From contig NZ_JBJGED010000008.1 in the NCBI RefSeq assembly GCF_045062745.1, positions 62,001-126,000 of the forward strand: DNA of 64,000 nucleotides, written 5' to 3'. The position numbers and the translations under genes were made by a program. Source of the DNA: Paenibacillus_AA sp045062745. Its GTDB lineage: Bacteria > Bacillota > Bacilli > Paenibacillales > NBRC-103111. The notes under the pieces were generated by a model, which saw only the letters and a list, made by a program, of their open reading frames with translations, had not been told where the DNA came from and did no database searches. This document shows positions 7,839 to 17,970 of the stretch, piece by piece. Numbering within the stretch: the stretch's first letter is position 1; each line of letters starts with the position of its first letter.

Positions 7839-9128
7839 CTAGCCTACAATGCCGCTAGACGATGGATTGGCCACCGGAATGAACCGCTCGATGCGGGCGC
7901 CCAACCGGCTGAACATGCGTTCTATGCGGTCATAGCCTCGATCGATGTGGTGAATTTGCTCGACGATGGTCGTGCCTGCGGCCGCCAGCCCCGCTATGAC
8001 CAGGGCGGCTCCCGCCCGCAAATCCGTCGCCTCGACGGTAGCCCCGTACAGGCGAGGTACTCCTCGGACGAACGCGGAGTTCAGGTCGACGCGAATGTCC
8101 GCCCCCATCCGGGTCAACTCGTCGACATGCTTGAAGCGGCCTTCGAATATAGTTTCTTTGATGATGCTGAGCCCATCGGCGAGCGAGAGCAGCACCATGA
8201 TCTGGGATTGCAGGTCCGTAGGAAAGGATGGATAAGGCGAAGTGACGATGCGCTCCACCGCTTTCGGGCGGCCAGGGCAGCTTACATTCATTATATCACC
8301 GTCGATGTGCACTTGAACACCGGCACGTCGCAGCACATGCGTCACGGAAGTCAGATGGGCGGGACATACGTGGGTCAGCTGGATGTTGCCTTTCGTAATC
8401 GCAGCCGCCACCATGATCGTGCCCGCAACGATCCGGTCCGGAATAATGCGGTACGTGCAGGGAGAGAGCCGGTCGACCCCTTCGATCGTGATCGTGTCCG
8501 TTCCGGCTCCGATAATCCGCGCCCCCATCGCATTCAGGAAATGCTGAAGGTCTTGAATCTCCGGCTCGCGCGCGGCATTATGAATCGTTGTCTTCCCTTC
8601 CGCTCTGGCGGCGGCCATCATAATATTCTCGGTCGCGCCTACGCTCGGGAGATCCAGGACAATGTCCGTACCGATCAGGCGCGGGGCCCGGCAGACGATC
8701 GTATTGCCTCGCTCTTCGATCGTCGCGCCCAGTGCCTGAAGGCCCTTCAAATGCAAATCGATCTTGCGCTCTCCGATCGCGCATCCGCCCGGCTGGTACA
8801 CTTGAACTTCTCCAAAGCGGGTGAGCAGCGGTCCCATCAGGAAGATCGAGGAGCGCATCTGGGTCATTAATTCTTCCGGGATATGCGACGAGTTGGCGGG
8901 GACCGTATCGAGAATGACCGTCTCCTCGCGGAGTTCGGCTTTGCAGCCCAGGCTGCGCAAAATGTCCATCATGACATGAATGTCTAGCAAATCGGGCACA
9001 TTGTCGATTCGATGGGTGCCTTCTGCCATCATACTTGCGGCCAGAATGGGGAGAGCCGCGTTTTTCGCTCCGTGAATGCGGATCGTTCCGGACAGGGGCC
9101 TTCCGCCTTCGATCACCAGTTTTTCCAA
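7839..9128 (-). CDS. murA: UDP-N-acetylglucosamine 1-carboxyvinyltransferase MurA
   Basis: 429 residues. Catalyses the first committed peptidoglycan step, adding enolpyruvate from phosphoenolpyruvate to UDP-GlcNAc. I choose a TTG at 9128 with GGGAGG upstream, so the protein begins MEKLVIEGGRPL; K22 and N23 then fall in the conserved HGAKNAALPIL. The fosfomycin-sensitive catalytic cysteine is C116 in QPGGCAIGERKIDLH. Later conserved stretches are PSVGATENIM and RAGAALVIAGLAA. It lies between murB and divIB. Bacilli often have two MurA paralogues; which one this is cannot be decided from the window. Confidence 0.96.
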   Translation of the reverse strand: MEKLVIEGGRPLSGTIRIHGAKNAALPILAASMMAEGTHRIDNVPDLLDIHVMMDILRSLGCKAELREETVILDTVPANSSHIPEELMTQMRSSIFLMGPLLTRFGEVQVYQPGGCAIGERKIDLHLKGLQALGATIEERGNTIVCRAPRLIGTDIVLDLPSVGATENIMMAAARAEGKTTIHNAAREPEIQDLQHFLNAMGARIIGAGTDTITIEGVDRLSPCTYRIIPDRIVAGTIMVAAAITKGNIQLTHVCPAHLTSVTHVLRRAGVQVHIDGDIMNVSCPGRPKAVERIVTSPYPSFPTDLQSQIMVLLSLADGLSIIKETIFEGRFKHVDELTRMGADIRVDLNSAFVRGVPRLYGATVEATDLRAGAALVIAGLAAAGTTIVEQIHHIDRGYDRIERMFSRLGARIERFIPVANPSSSGIVG

Positions 9129-9184
9129 AATTTCACCCTCCCGAAAGCTTGCTGTGCAAGCTGAAACCGGAGGTGTCACAACCG

Positions 9185-10090
9185 TCATGGCTCGCCGACC
9201 AGGAGCACCTCGGGCACGAGCTCAATCCCGAAGCGTTCCCGCACGGCGTTCTGCATCCGTTCCATCAGGCGCAGCACGTCTTCCGCGGTCGCATCGCCGG
9301 TATTAATGATGAAATTGGCGTGTAGGGTCGACACTTCGGCCCCTCCGACGCGCAATCCTTTCAGACCGGCTTCTTCGATCAGCTTGGCGGCGTGCTGGTG
9401 ATCCGGATTGCGGAACGTGCTGCCCGCACACGGCAGATGCAGAGGCTGGGTGCGGATGCGCCGTTCCTTATAGGTCGCATTGGCGGCCGCAATCTCCTTG
9501 CGGTCGCCAGGCGCTAGCTCGAGCACCGCTTCGGTCACGATGCCCGGCAGCGTATGGAGCACGGAATGACGGTAAGCGAATAGAAGGTCCTCTTTTTGAA
9601 GTCGAACCAGTTCTCCGGTTTCTAGCACAATTTCAGCTTCTATGAGTATTCGCGACATATCCGATCCGTGCGCTCCCGCGTTCATATAGACGGCTCCACC
9701 CACGGTACCGGGGATACCCCCGGCGAATTCCAACCCGGTCAATCCTTCCTTTCCGGCTCTAACGGACAGCGTGATAAGCGAGTAGCCGCCTCCGACATAG
9801 ATCCGACTCCCTTCGAAACGCAGCTGATTCAGACCCCCGCCGAGCTTCACGACCGCTCCGCGAATGCCCTTGTCGGACACGAGCATATTGGAGCCGCGCC
9901 CGATCGGCAGGAACGGCACGCCGTGCCGGTGCAGGATGCGAATCGTTTCCACCAGCTGCGCTTTGCTTTCCGGGATGACGAGGAGATCGGCGGGACCGCC
10001 GATTTTCCAACTCGTATAAGGTGCGAGCGGTTCGTTCGGCAGCACTTCGCCTACTTGAGCGTCTCGCAATTCGGATAGTACAGATTGCAT
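9185..10090 (-). CDS. murB: UDP-N-acetylenolpyruvoylglucosamine reductase MurB
   Basis: 301 residues. FAD-dependent enzyme that reduces enolpyruvyl-UDP-GlcNAc to UDP-MurNAc. The ATG at 10090 has AAAGGAGG 8 bases upstream; the longer frame lacks such a site. FAD-binding motifs are YTSWKIGGPADLL near residue 23 and LPIGRGSNMLVSDKG near 70. The substrate-binding and proton-donor region is GSTFRNPDHQHAAKLIEEAGLKG. Preceded by murG and followed by murA, 56 bases apart. Confidence 0.96.
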   Translation of the reverse strand: MQSVLSELRDAQVGEVLPNEPLAPYTSWKIGGPADLLVIPESKAQLVETIRILHRHGVPFLPIGRGSNMLVSDKGIRGAVVKLGGGLNQLRFEGSRIYVGGGYSLITLSVRAGKEGLTGLEFAGGIPGTVGGAVYMNAGAHGSDMSRILIEAEIVLETGELVRLQKEDLLFAYRHSVLHTLPGIVTEAVLELAPGDRKEIAAANATYKERRIRTQPLHLPCAGSTFRNPDHQHAAKLIEEAGLKGLRVGGAEVSTLHANFIINTGDATAEDVLRLMERMQNAVRERFGIELVPEVLLVGEP

Positions 10091-10142
10091 AGGGTAAACC
10101 TCCTTTACAGAACGGGGAGGCTTTATCCGCGCGCATGCGATT

Positions 10143-10170
10143 TGGCAAAAATCGGCCGTTATTTTTGCCA
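10143..10170. other. Perfect inverted repeat in the murG-murB gap
   Basis: TGGCAAAAAT (10143-10152) and ATTTTTGCCA (10161-10170) with an 8-base loop. It lies within the 244-base gap between murG and murB, which otherwise shows nothing recognisable. There is no clear T-tract, so it may be an mRNA hairpin or operator rather than a terminator. Confidence 0.5.
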
Positions 10171-10334
10171 GTTGCGGATGAAGCGGCACGCCCGGTGTCT
10201 GTCACGGCTATAGTGTATAGTATGAGAAACTGAGGCATGTGTGACAAACGCCCAGCGATTAATCCGGGCGTCGGGAGAGAACGGGTGCTGCAAGATGGCT
10301 GTGAGGCGGCAAGGCGCACGGGAAGGGCGGCCCT

Positions 10335-11405
10335 CTACCCCGCGATCGAATCGATCAGGGCGAGGATCCGGCGCAAGCTGTCCGTACGCGTCCCGGCCTC
10401 CATCCGGTCGATATATTGTTGCCGCCGGTCATACAGAGAGCTGAGGCGGACGAGCAGCTCCTCCGGAGTGAGCTCCTCTTCCGGCAGCACCTCGCAGTAG
10501 CCGCTCGCGCGGAACGACTCCGCATTCAGAATCTGATCCCCCCGGGATGCTTGCTTCGTCAGCGGGATGAGCAGCATCGGCTTGCGGAGCGCCAGAAACT
10601 CGTTGATCGAAGTAGAGCCGGAGCGGGAAAGGACGACGTCGGCGAGCGCCAGCAAGTCGGGCAGCTCGCGGGAGACGAACTCGAATTGCTTGTAGCCGCG
10701 CCTCGCTTCCAGATCAGGGTCCACGTGGCCTTTGCCGCACAGGTGGACGACCTGGAACCGCTCGAGCAGCTCCGGCAGCTTGGCTCGGACCGCATCGTTG
10801 ATGGCGCGGGCGCCCAGACTGCCGCCCATGATGAGCAGCACCGGCTTTTGCCGGTGGAAGTCGCAGAACGCCCGCCCTCGGGCGGCGCTGCCGTTCAGCA
10901 CCTCCTCGCGGATCGGCAAGCCGGTGAACTCCGCCTTGCCGCGCGGCATGAGCGCGAGCGTCTCCGGGAACGTCACGCAGACGTTCGAGGCGAATGGCAG
11001 CGACAGCTTATTGGCGAGCCCCGGGGTCATATCCGACTCGTGGATGATGACCGGGATGCGGCGCAGCCAACCCGCCACGACGACCGGGACGGAGACGAAG
11101 CCGCCCTTGGAGAACACGACCTTGGGCTTGACGCGCCCGAGAACGCGATAAGCGTCCCATAGCCCTTTCATCACTTTGAAAGGGTCCTTCAGATTTTTCA
11201 GATCGAAATACCTGCGCAGCTTGCCGGACGAAATCGAATGAAACGGGATGCCCGTCTCCTCGATCATGCCCCGCTCGATGCCGTCGCCGGAGCCGATATA
11301 GTGAACGTTCCAGCCGGATTCGCGCAGCTTGCCGATGAGCGCCAGATTCGGCGTCACGTGGCCGGCCGACCCGCCTCCGGTGAACGCGATCGTTCGCGGT
11401 CGCAT
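10335..11405 (-). CDS. murG: UDP-GlcNAc:undecaprenyl-PP-MurNAc-pentapeptide GlcNAc transferase MurG
   Basis: 356 residues. Membrane-associated GT28 enzyme that converts lipid I to lipid II. The amino-terminal glycine loop is [18 protein letters not shown] (residues 9-26); the second glycine-rich loop is [15 protein letters not shown], and the UDP-GlcNAc-binding region is [20 protein letters not shown]. Starts with ATG at 11405, six bases after the spoVE stop, so it is translationally close to spoVE. The order spoVE-murG-murB is that of B. subtilis. Confidence 0.97.
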   Translation of the reverse strand: MRPRTIAFTGGGSAGHVTPNLALIGKLRESGWNVHYIGSGDGIERGMIEETGIPFHSISSGKLRRYFDLKNLKDPFKVMKGLWDAYRVLGRVKPKVVFSKGGFVSVPVVVAGWLRRIPVIIHESDMTPGLANKLSLPFASNVCVTFPETLALMPRGKAEFTGLPIREEVLNGSAARGRAFCDFHRQKPVLLIMGGSLGARAINDAVRAKLPELLERFQVVHLCGKGHVDPDLEARRGYKQFEFVSRELPDLLALADVVLSRSGSTSINEFLALRKPMLLIPLTKQASRGDQILNAESFRASGYCEVLPEEELTPEELLVRLSSLYDRRQQYIDRMEAGTRTDSLRRILALIDSIAG

Positions 11406-11411
11406 AAGGAA

Positions 11412-12509
11412 TCACCTCGAATAGCGGGAAATGTTAAGCAGTACCCCTAGGGCGGTCAGCATAAGGGTGAGGGACGAGCCGCCCGCGCTGATCAGCGGAA
11501 GCGTAATGCCCGTGACCGGGAACATCCCGATGACGACTCCAATGTTGATGACGACCTGCACGGCGATCATGCCGACGATGCCGACCGCGAGCAAGCTCCC
11601 GAATGTGTCGGGGGCCGTAATCGCCGCGCGCATCCCGCGCCAGACCAGCAGCATGAAGAGCAGCAGGACAACTGCCCCGCCGATGAAGCCCAGCTCTTCG
11701 GAGATGATGGAGAAAATAAAATCGGTTTGCGGTTCGGGCAAGTAGCTGTACTTTTGCCGGCTCATGCCGAGCCCGAGACCGACCAGGCCGCCGGGGCCGA
11801 TCGCATAGAGCGATTGGATGATCTGATAGCCGGTCCCGAGCGGGTCTTGCCACGGATCGAGGAACCCCGTAATCCGCTTCAACCGGTACGGCGCGGACGC
11901 GATCAAGCCGACGAAGCCGGCGACGCCTACCATGCCTAGCATCGCGAGATGCGAGATGCGAGCCCCGGCGGTATAAATAATAATCATGGTCGCGCCGACC
12001 AGAACGGCCCCGCTCCCCAAGTCCGGCTGCAGCATGATGAGGCCGAACGCGGCGCCCATAATGCCGAGCGGCGGCAGCAAGCCCTTCGTGAAGCGTGTAA
12101 TGCCGGATTGTTCGTCGGACAACAGCTTGGCCATAAACACGATCATCCCGAGCTTCATGAACTCGGAGGGCTGGATGCCGAGCGACCCGATGCCGAGCCA
12201 GCTGCGGGCCCCGCCCCGAATGACGCCGATCCCGGGGATCAGCACGATGACCAGCAGGGCGAAGCAGACGATGAGTCCGGGCTTGGCCAACTTTTTCCAT
12301 ACCCAATAATCGACGTTCATCGTGAAATACATCGCAATAATCCCGAGTACGGCAAACACGAGCTGCCGCTTCAGGTAATACCCGTAGTCGCCAAATTCAC
12401 GAAACGCGAGCACGGCGCTGGCGCTGTACACCATCACAACGCCGATGGTCAATAAGAGCAACGTAGCGATAAGAATCCAGGGATCGGGAGCAGAACGTAC
12501 CTTCGACAT
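11412..12509 (-). CDS. spoVE: SEDS-family peptidoglycan polymerase SpoVE/FtsW
   Basis: 365 residues with about ten membrane segments. SEDS glycosyltransferase that polymerises lipid II in partnership with a class B PBP. Conserved stretches are IGVVMVYSASAVLA at the amino end, LPEPQTDFIFSIISEELGFIGG in the large loop region, and ISAGGSSLTLMLTALGVLLNIS near the carboxyl end. Its place between murD and murG, in a cluster that also has spoVD, argues for SpoVE (spore cortex). Vegetative FtsW is usually elsewhere in Bacillus, but without a genome search an FtsW role cannot be excluded. Confidence 0.9.
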   Translation of the reverse strand: MSKVRSAPDPWILIATLLLLTIGVVMVYSASAVLAFREFGDYGYYLKRQLVFAVLGIIAMYFTMNVDYWVWKKLAKPGLIVCFALLVIVLIPGIGVIRGGARSWLGIGSLGIQPSEFMKLGMIVFMAKLLSDEQSGITRFTKGLLPPLGIMGAAFGLIMLQPDLGSGAVLVGATMIIIYTAGARISHLAMLGMVGVAGFVGLIASAPYRLKRITGFLDPWQDPLGTGYQIIQSLYAIGPGGLVGLGLGMSRQKYSYLPEPQTDFIFSIISEELGFIGGAVVLLLFMLLVWRGMRAAITAPDTFGSLLAVGIVGMIAVQVVINIGVVIGMFPVTGITLPLISAGGSSLTLMLTALGVLLNISRYSR

Positions 12510-12559
12510 CGCCGCACACCTCTTGCAACAAGATTGAGGGGTGGTTCTTGTCCCCCCTA

Positions 12560-14023
12560 TTATACAAGATTATGCACCGACTGTTTAAAAATGCGTCCGC
12601 GTTCCTCGTAAGACTCAAACATGTCCCAGCTCGCGCAGGCCGGTGAGAGCAGCACGACGTCCCCGGGCTCGGCGAACGCGTAGGCCGTGTCCACCGCGGA
12701 GCGGAGCGTATCGGCTGCGCTGTTAGCAGTATCGACCGTTTTCACCCGGGTAATTCCGGCCTTCGCCGCGACATCGGCAAATTTTTGCCGGGTTTCGCCC
12801 AACGCGACGACAGCGCGCACGCGATCCTTGAAGAGCGGCAGCAGCTCGGTATAATGCGAGCCGCGCTCCTTGCCCCCGGCGATCAGCACGACCGGCTGCC
12901 GGAATGACTCGAGCGCCGTAATCGTCGCCAGAGCGTTCGTCGCCTTGGAGTTGTTATAGAACGTCACGCCGTTCACTTGCTTCACAAGCTCGAGGCGATG
13001 CTCCACGCCTCGGAACGCCTGCAGCGCCGCGCGGATCGCCTCCACGGACGCCCCAGCCGCGAGCGCAATCGCCGCAGCGGCGAGGGCATTCGCGGCGTTG
13101 TGGCGTCCCGGGATGCCGAGCTGCAAGGCGCTTACGAGCTCCACGAGGCCGGTGTCAGCCTCGGGATCGTTAGCCGCAGCTCCGCCGGGCACGCCGCGGG
13201 CTACGAGCATGTGGCGCTCCGTGAGCGCCTCGCCTGCCGCGAGCGGCGGCTCTATGTAGACGCCGCGGGGCAGCCGTTCGCGGATCGAGAACGGCATGAG
13301 CCGGCCCTTCACGGAGCCGCGCTCGATCAGTATCCGGCACGTAGGATCGTCCCAGTTCAGCACTGCGGTGTCCTCGGCGGTCTGATTGGCGAACAGCTTG
13401 GCCTTCGACTCGATGTAATCGTCCATCGAGCCGTGGTAGTCCAAGTGCGCCTCGCTAATGTTCAGCAGGCAGGCGATGCGAGGCCGGAACCGGCTCGTGC
13501 CCTTCAGCTGGAAGCTGCTCAGCTCGACGACCATCCAGTCGTCGGGCGTCGCCTCCTCCGCCGCTTCGCACAGCGCGCGGCCGATGTTGCCGGCGATGAT
13601 CGGCGACAAGCCGGCCTCGCGAAGAATATCCCCCACCCAGGTCGTCGTGGTCGTCTTGCCATTGGAGCCGGTAATGCCGATGATCGGCGCTTGGCAGATG
13701 AGCGAAGCGACCTCCACTTCGGTGACGATCTCGATGCCGAGCCGGATCGCTTCCTGGATCGGAGCGATTTTGTAGGGGATGCCGGGGTTCTTCACGACCA
13801 GCGCGACTCCAGGATGAATGAGCGTGTCCGGATGGCCCCCGGTAACAACAGAAATACCCAGAGCCGTAAGTGGGGCGGCCTCAGGGCATTGGTCGAGCGT
13901 TTTTTGATCGTTCACAATTACGCGTGCGCCCAGTTCGTGGAATAGCTTCGCTACCGCCACGCCGCTTCGCGCCAGGCCGAGAATGACGACGTCCTTCCCG
14001 GCGTAACTAGCCGGATGATTCAT
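12560..14023 (-). CDS. murD: UDP-MurNAc-L-alanine:D-glutamate ligase MurD
   Basis: 487 residues, slightly longer than the usual ~450. Adds D-glutamate to UDP-MurNAc-L-Ala in the cytoplasm. The Rossmann-like UMP-binding domain starts DVVILGLARSGVAVAKL, the ATP loop is [14 protein letters not shown] near residue 115, and the central ligase signature is HRLELVKQVNGVTFYNNSKA. The extra length comes largely from a loop (AARGVPGGAAANDPEADTG area) before GIPGRHNAANALAA. Starts at ATG 14023, ten bases after the mraY stop. The codon bias is very GC-rich, like its neighbours. Confidence 0.97.
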   Translation of the reverse strand: MNHPASYAGKDVVILGLARSGVAVAKLFHELGARVIVNDQKTLDQCPEAAPLTALGISVVTGGHPDTLIHPGVALVVKNPGIPYKIAPIQEAIRLGIEIVTEVEVASLICQAPIIGITGSNGKTTTTTWVGDILREAGLSPIIAGNIGRALCEAAEEATPDDWMVVELSSFQLKGTSRFRPRIACLLNISEAHLDYHGSMDDYIESKAKLFANQTAEDTAVLNWDDPTCRILIERGSVKGRLMPFSIRERLPRGVYIEPPLAAGEALTERHMLVARGVPGGAAANDPEADTGLVELVSALQLGIPGRHNAANALAAAAIALAAGASVEAIRAALQAFRGVEHRLELVKQVNGVTFYNNSKATNALATITALESFRQPVVLIAGGKERGSHYTELLPLFKDRVRAVVALGETRQKFADVAAKAGITRVKTVDTANSAADTLRSAVDTAYAFAEPGDVVLLSPACASWDMFESYEERGRIFKQSVHNLV

Positions 14024-14033
14024 TTGCTACACC

Positions 14034-14990
14034 TCATATAGTAATCAGAGCCGCGCCCGCGAACACAAGGCCGGCCAACCAGAATGTAAGGACGATCCGC
14101 CATTCGGACCACCCGACGAGCTCGTAGTGGTGATGGACCGGGCTCATCTTGAACACCCGCTTCCCCCGAGTCTTGAACGAGACGACCTGGATGACGACCG
14201 ACAGCAGCTCCAGCACGAACACCCCGCCGATCAGCAGGATGAGCAGCTCGGACTTCGTCAAGATCGCCACCGCGGCCAGGCCCCCGCCGATCCCTAGCGA
14301 GCCGGTGTCGCCCATGAACACCTTGGCCGGATGCGCGTTGAACACGAGGAACCCTAGCACCGCCCCGACCATCGCCGCGCTGAAGATCGCCGTCTCCTGC
14401 GTCGAGTGTACCATCGCGATGATCGTATAGGCGCCGAAGGCGATGGCGCTCGTCCCGGCCAGCAGGCCGTCCAGGCCGTCCGTGAAATTGACCGCGTTGG
14501 ACATGCCCAGCATCATGATAATGACGAACGGCACGTACAGCCACCAGCCGACGGACAGTGTCAAGTCCGTGAACGGAATGCTGAGATCCGTGTCGTGACC
14601 GTTCCGGTACAGCAAGTAGCACACGACCCCGGAGACGATGAGCTGGCCGGCCAGCTTTTGCCGCGCCGTCAGCCCCAGCGATCGTTTGAACAAAATTTTG
14701 ATATAGTCGTCCAGGAATCCGACGAGTCCGTACCCGAGCGAAGCAATGAGCAGGATGACCGCATCCGTCGTTTTGTCGGAGAATCGCAGGAATGCCAGGG
14801 AGAGTGCGAGCAGGATGATTGTGCCGCCCATCGTCGGCGTTCCCGCTTTCTTCAGATGGCCTTGCGGGCCGTCCGTGCGAATTTGTTGTCCGAATTTGAG
14901 TCTTCTGAGCAAGGGTATGAACAATGGCCCTGCAATTAGCGCGAGCACGAAAGCGGCCCCCAGCGTAAACAGGATCACAATCCGATCCAT
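14034..14990 (-). CDS. mraY: Phospho-N-acetylmuramoyl-pentapeptide-transferase MraY
   Basis: 318 residues with ten membrane segments. Makes lipid I by transferring phospho-MurNAc-pentapeptide to undecaprenyl phosphate. Family signatures are [12 protein letters not shown] (residues 45-56), [11 protein letters not shown] with the aspartate pair, [12 protein letters not shown], and the carboxyl [14 protein letters not shown] with the HHH motif. The ATG at 14990 has AAAGGAG upstream. Lies between murF and murD. Confidence 0.98.
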   Translation of the reverse strand: MDRIVILFTLGAAFVLALIAGPLFIPLLRRLKFGQQIRTDGPQGHLKKAGTPTMGGTIILLALSLAFLRFSDKTTDAVILLIASLGYGLVGFLDDYIKILFKRSLGLTARQKLAGQLIVSGVVCYLLYRNGHDTDLSIPFTDLTLSVGWWLYVPFVIIMMLGMSNAVNFTDGLDGLLAGTSAIAFGAYTIIAMVHSTQETAIFSAAMVGAVLGFLVFNAHPAKVFMGDTGSLGIGGGLAAVAILTKSELLILLIGGVFVLELLSVVIQVVSFKTRGKRVFKMSPVHHHYELVGWSEWRIVLTFWLAGLVFAGAALITI

Positions 14991-15009
14991 CCGTCTCTCT
15001 CCTTTCCTC

Positions 15010-16404
15010 TTATCTGGACTGCCGGAGCAGCCCGCTCACGACGTCTTCCAGCTTCATGCCTCGCGAAGCCTTCACGAGCACGACGTCCTCCGGCTTCACG
15101 ATGCGCAGCACATCGGCGATAATCTCTTCCTTCTTCTCGAACCAGCGTACGTGGCCCGGCTTGAACTTCTTCGCCGCTGCCTCGGCCAGCTTCCGGGACA
15201 GCGGTCCGCACGCGTACACGTAATCGATCCGGTCCGGATTCAAGCGGTCGCCGATCTCTTGGTGGTAGGCTTCTTCCCGATCGCCCAGCTCCAGCATATC
15301 GCCCAGAATAATGATCTTGCGGCGGTAGCCTTCGAGCATCTCGAGCAGCTCGATCGCGGCCCGGGTCGAGGTGGGGCTGGAGTTGTACGCGTCGTTCAGC
15401 ACTGTGAGTCCGGACGGAGCCTTCAGCTGCTCGATCCGCATGCCGGTCAGCTTCACCGTCTTCAGGCCGCGGATCACGTCCGCGTCGCTCACGCCCATAT
15501 ATTTCGAGACGGCGATCGCCGCCAACGCGTTAATGACGTTGTGCTGGCCGAGCATCGGAATGTAGAAGGTGAGCCCGCCGTTCGTTTCCAATGTAAAATG
15601 AGTCCCTTGATCGTCCAGCAAAATGCCCGTGGGGCTTATGTCGCTCTTGTCGGTCGCGCCGAACCGGTATCGCAGCAAGCCCTTCGGCTTCGGCATCTCC
15701 GGCAGCAGCGCTTCGATCAGCGGCTCGTCGCCGTTGTATATGAGAAGTCCGCCTTCCTTCATGCCATGCATCACTTCCAGCTTCGCCCTGGCGATCTCCT
15801 CGCGGGAACCGAGCAGCTCCAGATGCGATTCGCCTATATTCGTAATGATAGCCGCTTCGGGCTCGGCGATGTTCGACAGCAGCTCGATCTCGTGACGGCC
15901 GCGCATGCCCATCTCCAGCACCGCCATCTGCGTATCCTCGGACATCTCGAGAATGGTAAGCGGCAAGCCGATATGCCCGTTCAAGTTGCCGGCCGTCTTA
16001 TGCACTTTATACGTCGTGCGTAGAATGGAGGCGACCATATCCTTGGTCGTCGTCTTCCCGTTGCTGCCTGTGACGGCGATGATCCGGACCGGCAGTTCCT
16101 GCCGGTAGGCGTGCGCTAGTTGCTGGAGCGCGGCCAGCGCGTCCGGCACGAGGATCACCGGCATGTTCGCCGGGACGGGCTGATGGTCTTCCTGCCACAG
16201 CGTAGCGGCCGCGCCCTTGTCGATCGCTTCCTGCGCGAAGGCGTGCCCGTCGAAGTTCTCTCCGATAATCGGCACGTACAAATTGCCCATCTTGATCGAG
16301 CGGGTATCCTTCGAAACCCCTTCGATCTCAAGGTCTTCGTCCACCCCATTCGGGTTCGTCCCGTTCACCATGAGTCGGATTTGTTCGAATGTGCGTCTAA
16401 TCAC
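15010..16404 (-). CDS. murF: UDP-MurNAc-tripeptide:D-Ala-D-Ala ligase MurF
   Basis: 464 residues. Adds D-Ala-D-Ala to complete the UDP-MurNAc pentapeptide. ATP loop is [21 protein letters not shown] near residue 112 (read as [17 protein letters not shown]), followed by [13 protein letters not shown]. The central region is [15 protein letters not shown] and the ligase signature is [19 protein letters not shown]. The start is a GTG at 16404 that overlaps the murE stop (GTGA), with AGGGGAAG upstream, indicating translational coupling. Followed by mraY. Confidence 0.97.
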   Translation of the reverse strand: MIRRTFEQIRLMVNGTNPNGVDEDLEIEGVSKDTRSIKMGNLYVPIIGENFDGHAFAQEAIDKGAAATLWQEDHQPVPANMPVILVPDALAALQQLAHAYRQELPVRIIAVTGSNGKTTTKDMVASILRTTYKVHKTAGNLNGHIGLPLTILEMSEDTQMAVLEMGMRGRHEIELLSNIAEPEAAIITNIGESHLELLGSREEIARAKLEVMHGMKEGGLLIYNGDEPLIEALLPEMPKPKGLLRYRFGATDKSDISPTGILLDDQGTHFTLETNGGLTFYIPMLGQHNVINALAAIAVSKYMGVSDADVIRGLKTVKLTGMRIEQLKAPSGLTVLNDAYNSSPTSTRAAIELLEMLEGYRRKIIILGDMLELGDREEAYHQEIGDRLNPDRIDYVYACGPLSRKLAEAAAKKFKPGHVRWFEKKEEIIADVLRIVKPEDVVLVKASRGMKLEDVVSGLLRQSR

Positions 16405-17888
16405 TTGTTTCTTCCCCTTATCGCTTCTTGGGCGACCAGCCGGTCGTCGAAATGGATCGCGGTTCCCCCGATGATCTGGGTCGTCTCATGGCCTTTTCCC
16501 GCAATTAATACTACATCGCCGGGGCTTGCCATTTCAATAGCCTTTTGGATCGCATGGCGGCGTTCGACCTCCAGCTCGTAAGCATCCGCGTCCATCCCGG
16601 CGTCGCGAAGCCCGTTCTCGATCTCTAGCAGAATCGACTCCGGCGGCTCGGTCCGGGGATTATCCGACGTGACGATGCAATAGTCGCTGTACTGCGCCGC
16701 GATGCGTCCCATGATCGGACGCTTGCCCCGGTCCCGGTCTCCGCCGCAGCCGAAGACGACCAGGATGCGTCCTTCGGCGAATTCGCTCACTGTGGACAAG
16801 GCGTTCTCGAGGCCGTCCGGCGTGTGCGCGTAATCTACGACGACGGCGAAGTCCGGCGCCCCCTCCACGAGCTCCATCCGCCCCGGCACGACGCGGACGC
16901 GCTCCAGGCCTTCCCGGATCCGCTCGAGCGGAATGCGCTCCGCGAGCAATGCCGCCGTCGCGGCAAGCGCGTTGTATACATTGAATTTGCCGATCAGCTT
17001 CATTCGGATCTCCGCGCTGCCGGCAAACGACGAGATTGTGAACGCGGTCCCCTTCGAGGTGACGCGCACCCCGCTCGCCTGGACGTCGTTCTCGAAATCA
17101 AGTCCATACGTGATGACCTCGGCGGCCGTCAAGCGGCTATAATGCCTCGCGGCCGGATCGTCGCCGTTCAATACGGCCACTTGGCGATGAGCGGGATCGG
17201 CCGAGTATCCGTTGCTCAGCCGGGCGAAGAACAGCCCTTTCGCCGCTTCGTATTTTTCCATCGTCTGATGGAAATCGAGGTGATCTTGCGTCAAGTTCGT
17301 GAAGATCGCAGTCCGGAAATGGCACCCTTTGACACGGCCCAGCTCCAGCGCGTGGCTCGACACCTCCATGACGCAGGCATCGGTGCCCGCCCGGGCCATC
17401 CGGCTTAAATTGCGCTGCAGATCGAGCGCCTCCTGCGTCGTCCGCTCGGCCTCGGACCACTCGTCGCCGACCTTCATCGCGATCGTCCCCATCAGACCGG
17501 TGCGCCAGCCGAGATCGCTCATCAGCTGTTCCAGGATGAAGGCGGTCGTCGTCTTCCCGTTCGTACCCGTAATCCCGATCAGCTTCATCGCCTGGCTCGG
17601 GTAGTCGTAGAAATGCGACGCCAGCACCGCCATGGCGAGTCTCGCGTCCTTCACGATCAGCACCGGCAGGTCGACCGGGACGGGCCGCTCGACGACTAGG
17701 GCGACCGCCCCCCGCTCCGCCGCGGCCTTCGCAAAGTGATGACCGTCGTGCACGAGCCCCGGGATGCAGAAGAACAAGTCACCGGGCGACACTTGCCGCG
17801 AATCCGTCTGCATGCCCGTAATTTCGGTAGATCCATCCCCCTCCAGCCTGCTCAGCAGCAAGAGGGACGCCAGCTCCGCAAGCCGCAT
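16401..17888 (-). CDS. murE: UDP-MurNAc-dipeptide:meso-DAP ligase MurE
   Basis: 495 residues from the ATG at 17888 (GGGGAG 6 bases upstream); B. subtilis MurE has 494. Adds the third residue of the stem peptide. The ATP loop is IGITGTNGKTTTAFILEQL near residue 110. The specificity motif DNPR occurs in VTSDNPRTEPPESIL near residue 400, which is the signature for meso-diaminopimelate rather than lysine. The last lines include IAGKGHETTQIIGG. An upstream in-frame ATG exists at 17933 but lacks a ribosome site. Preceded by spoVD, overlaps murF by 4 bases. Confidence 0.97.
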   Translation of the reverse strand: MRLAELASLLLLSRLEGDGSTEITGMQTDSRQVSPGDLFFCIPGLVHDGHHFAKAAAERGAVALVVERPVPVDLPVLIVKDARLAMAVLASHFYDYPSQAMKLIGITGTNGKTTTAFILEQLMSDLGWRTGLMGTIAMKVGDEWSEAERTTQEALDLQRNLSRMARAGTDACVMEVSSHALELGRVKGCHFRTAIFTNLTQDHLDFHQTMEKYEAAKGLFFARLSNGYSADPAHRQVAVLNGDDPAARHYSRLTAAEVITYGLDFENDVQASGVRVTSKGTAFTISSFAGSAEIRMKLIGKFNVYNALAATAALLAERIPLERIREGLERVRVVPGRMELVEGAPDFAVVVDYAHTPDGLENALSTVSEFAEGRILVVFGCGGDRDRGKRPIMGRIAAQYSDYCIVTSDNPRTEPPESILLEIENGLRDAGMDADAYELEVERRHAIQKAIEMASPGDVVLIAGKGHETTQIIGGTAIHFDDRLVAQEAIRGRNK

Positions 17889-17970
17889 GCCCTTCTCCCC
17901 TTCCACTCGAGTTACAACCCCGTTCAAACGCAACCTTATCTATTATAGACAAAAATCAGCTCAGAAAGAA

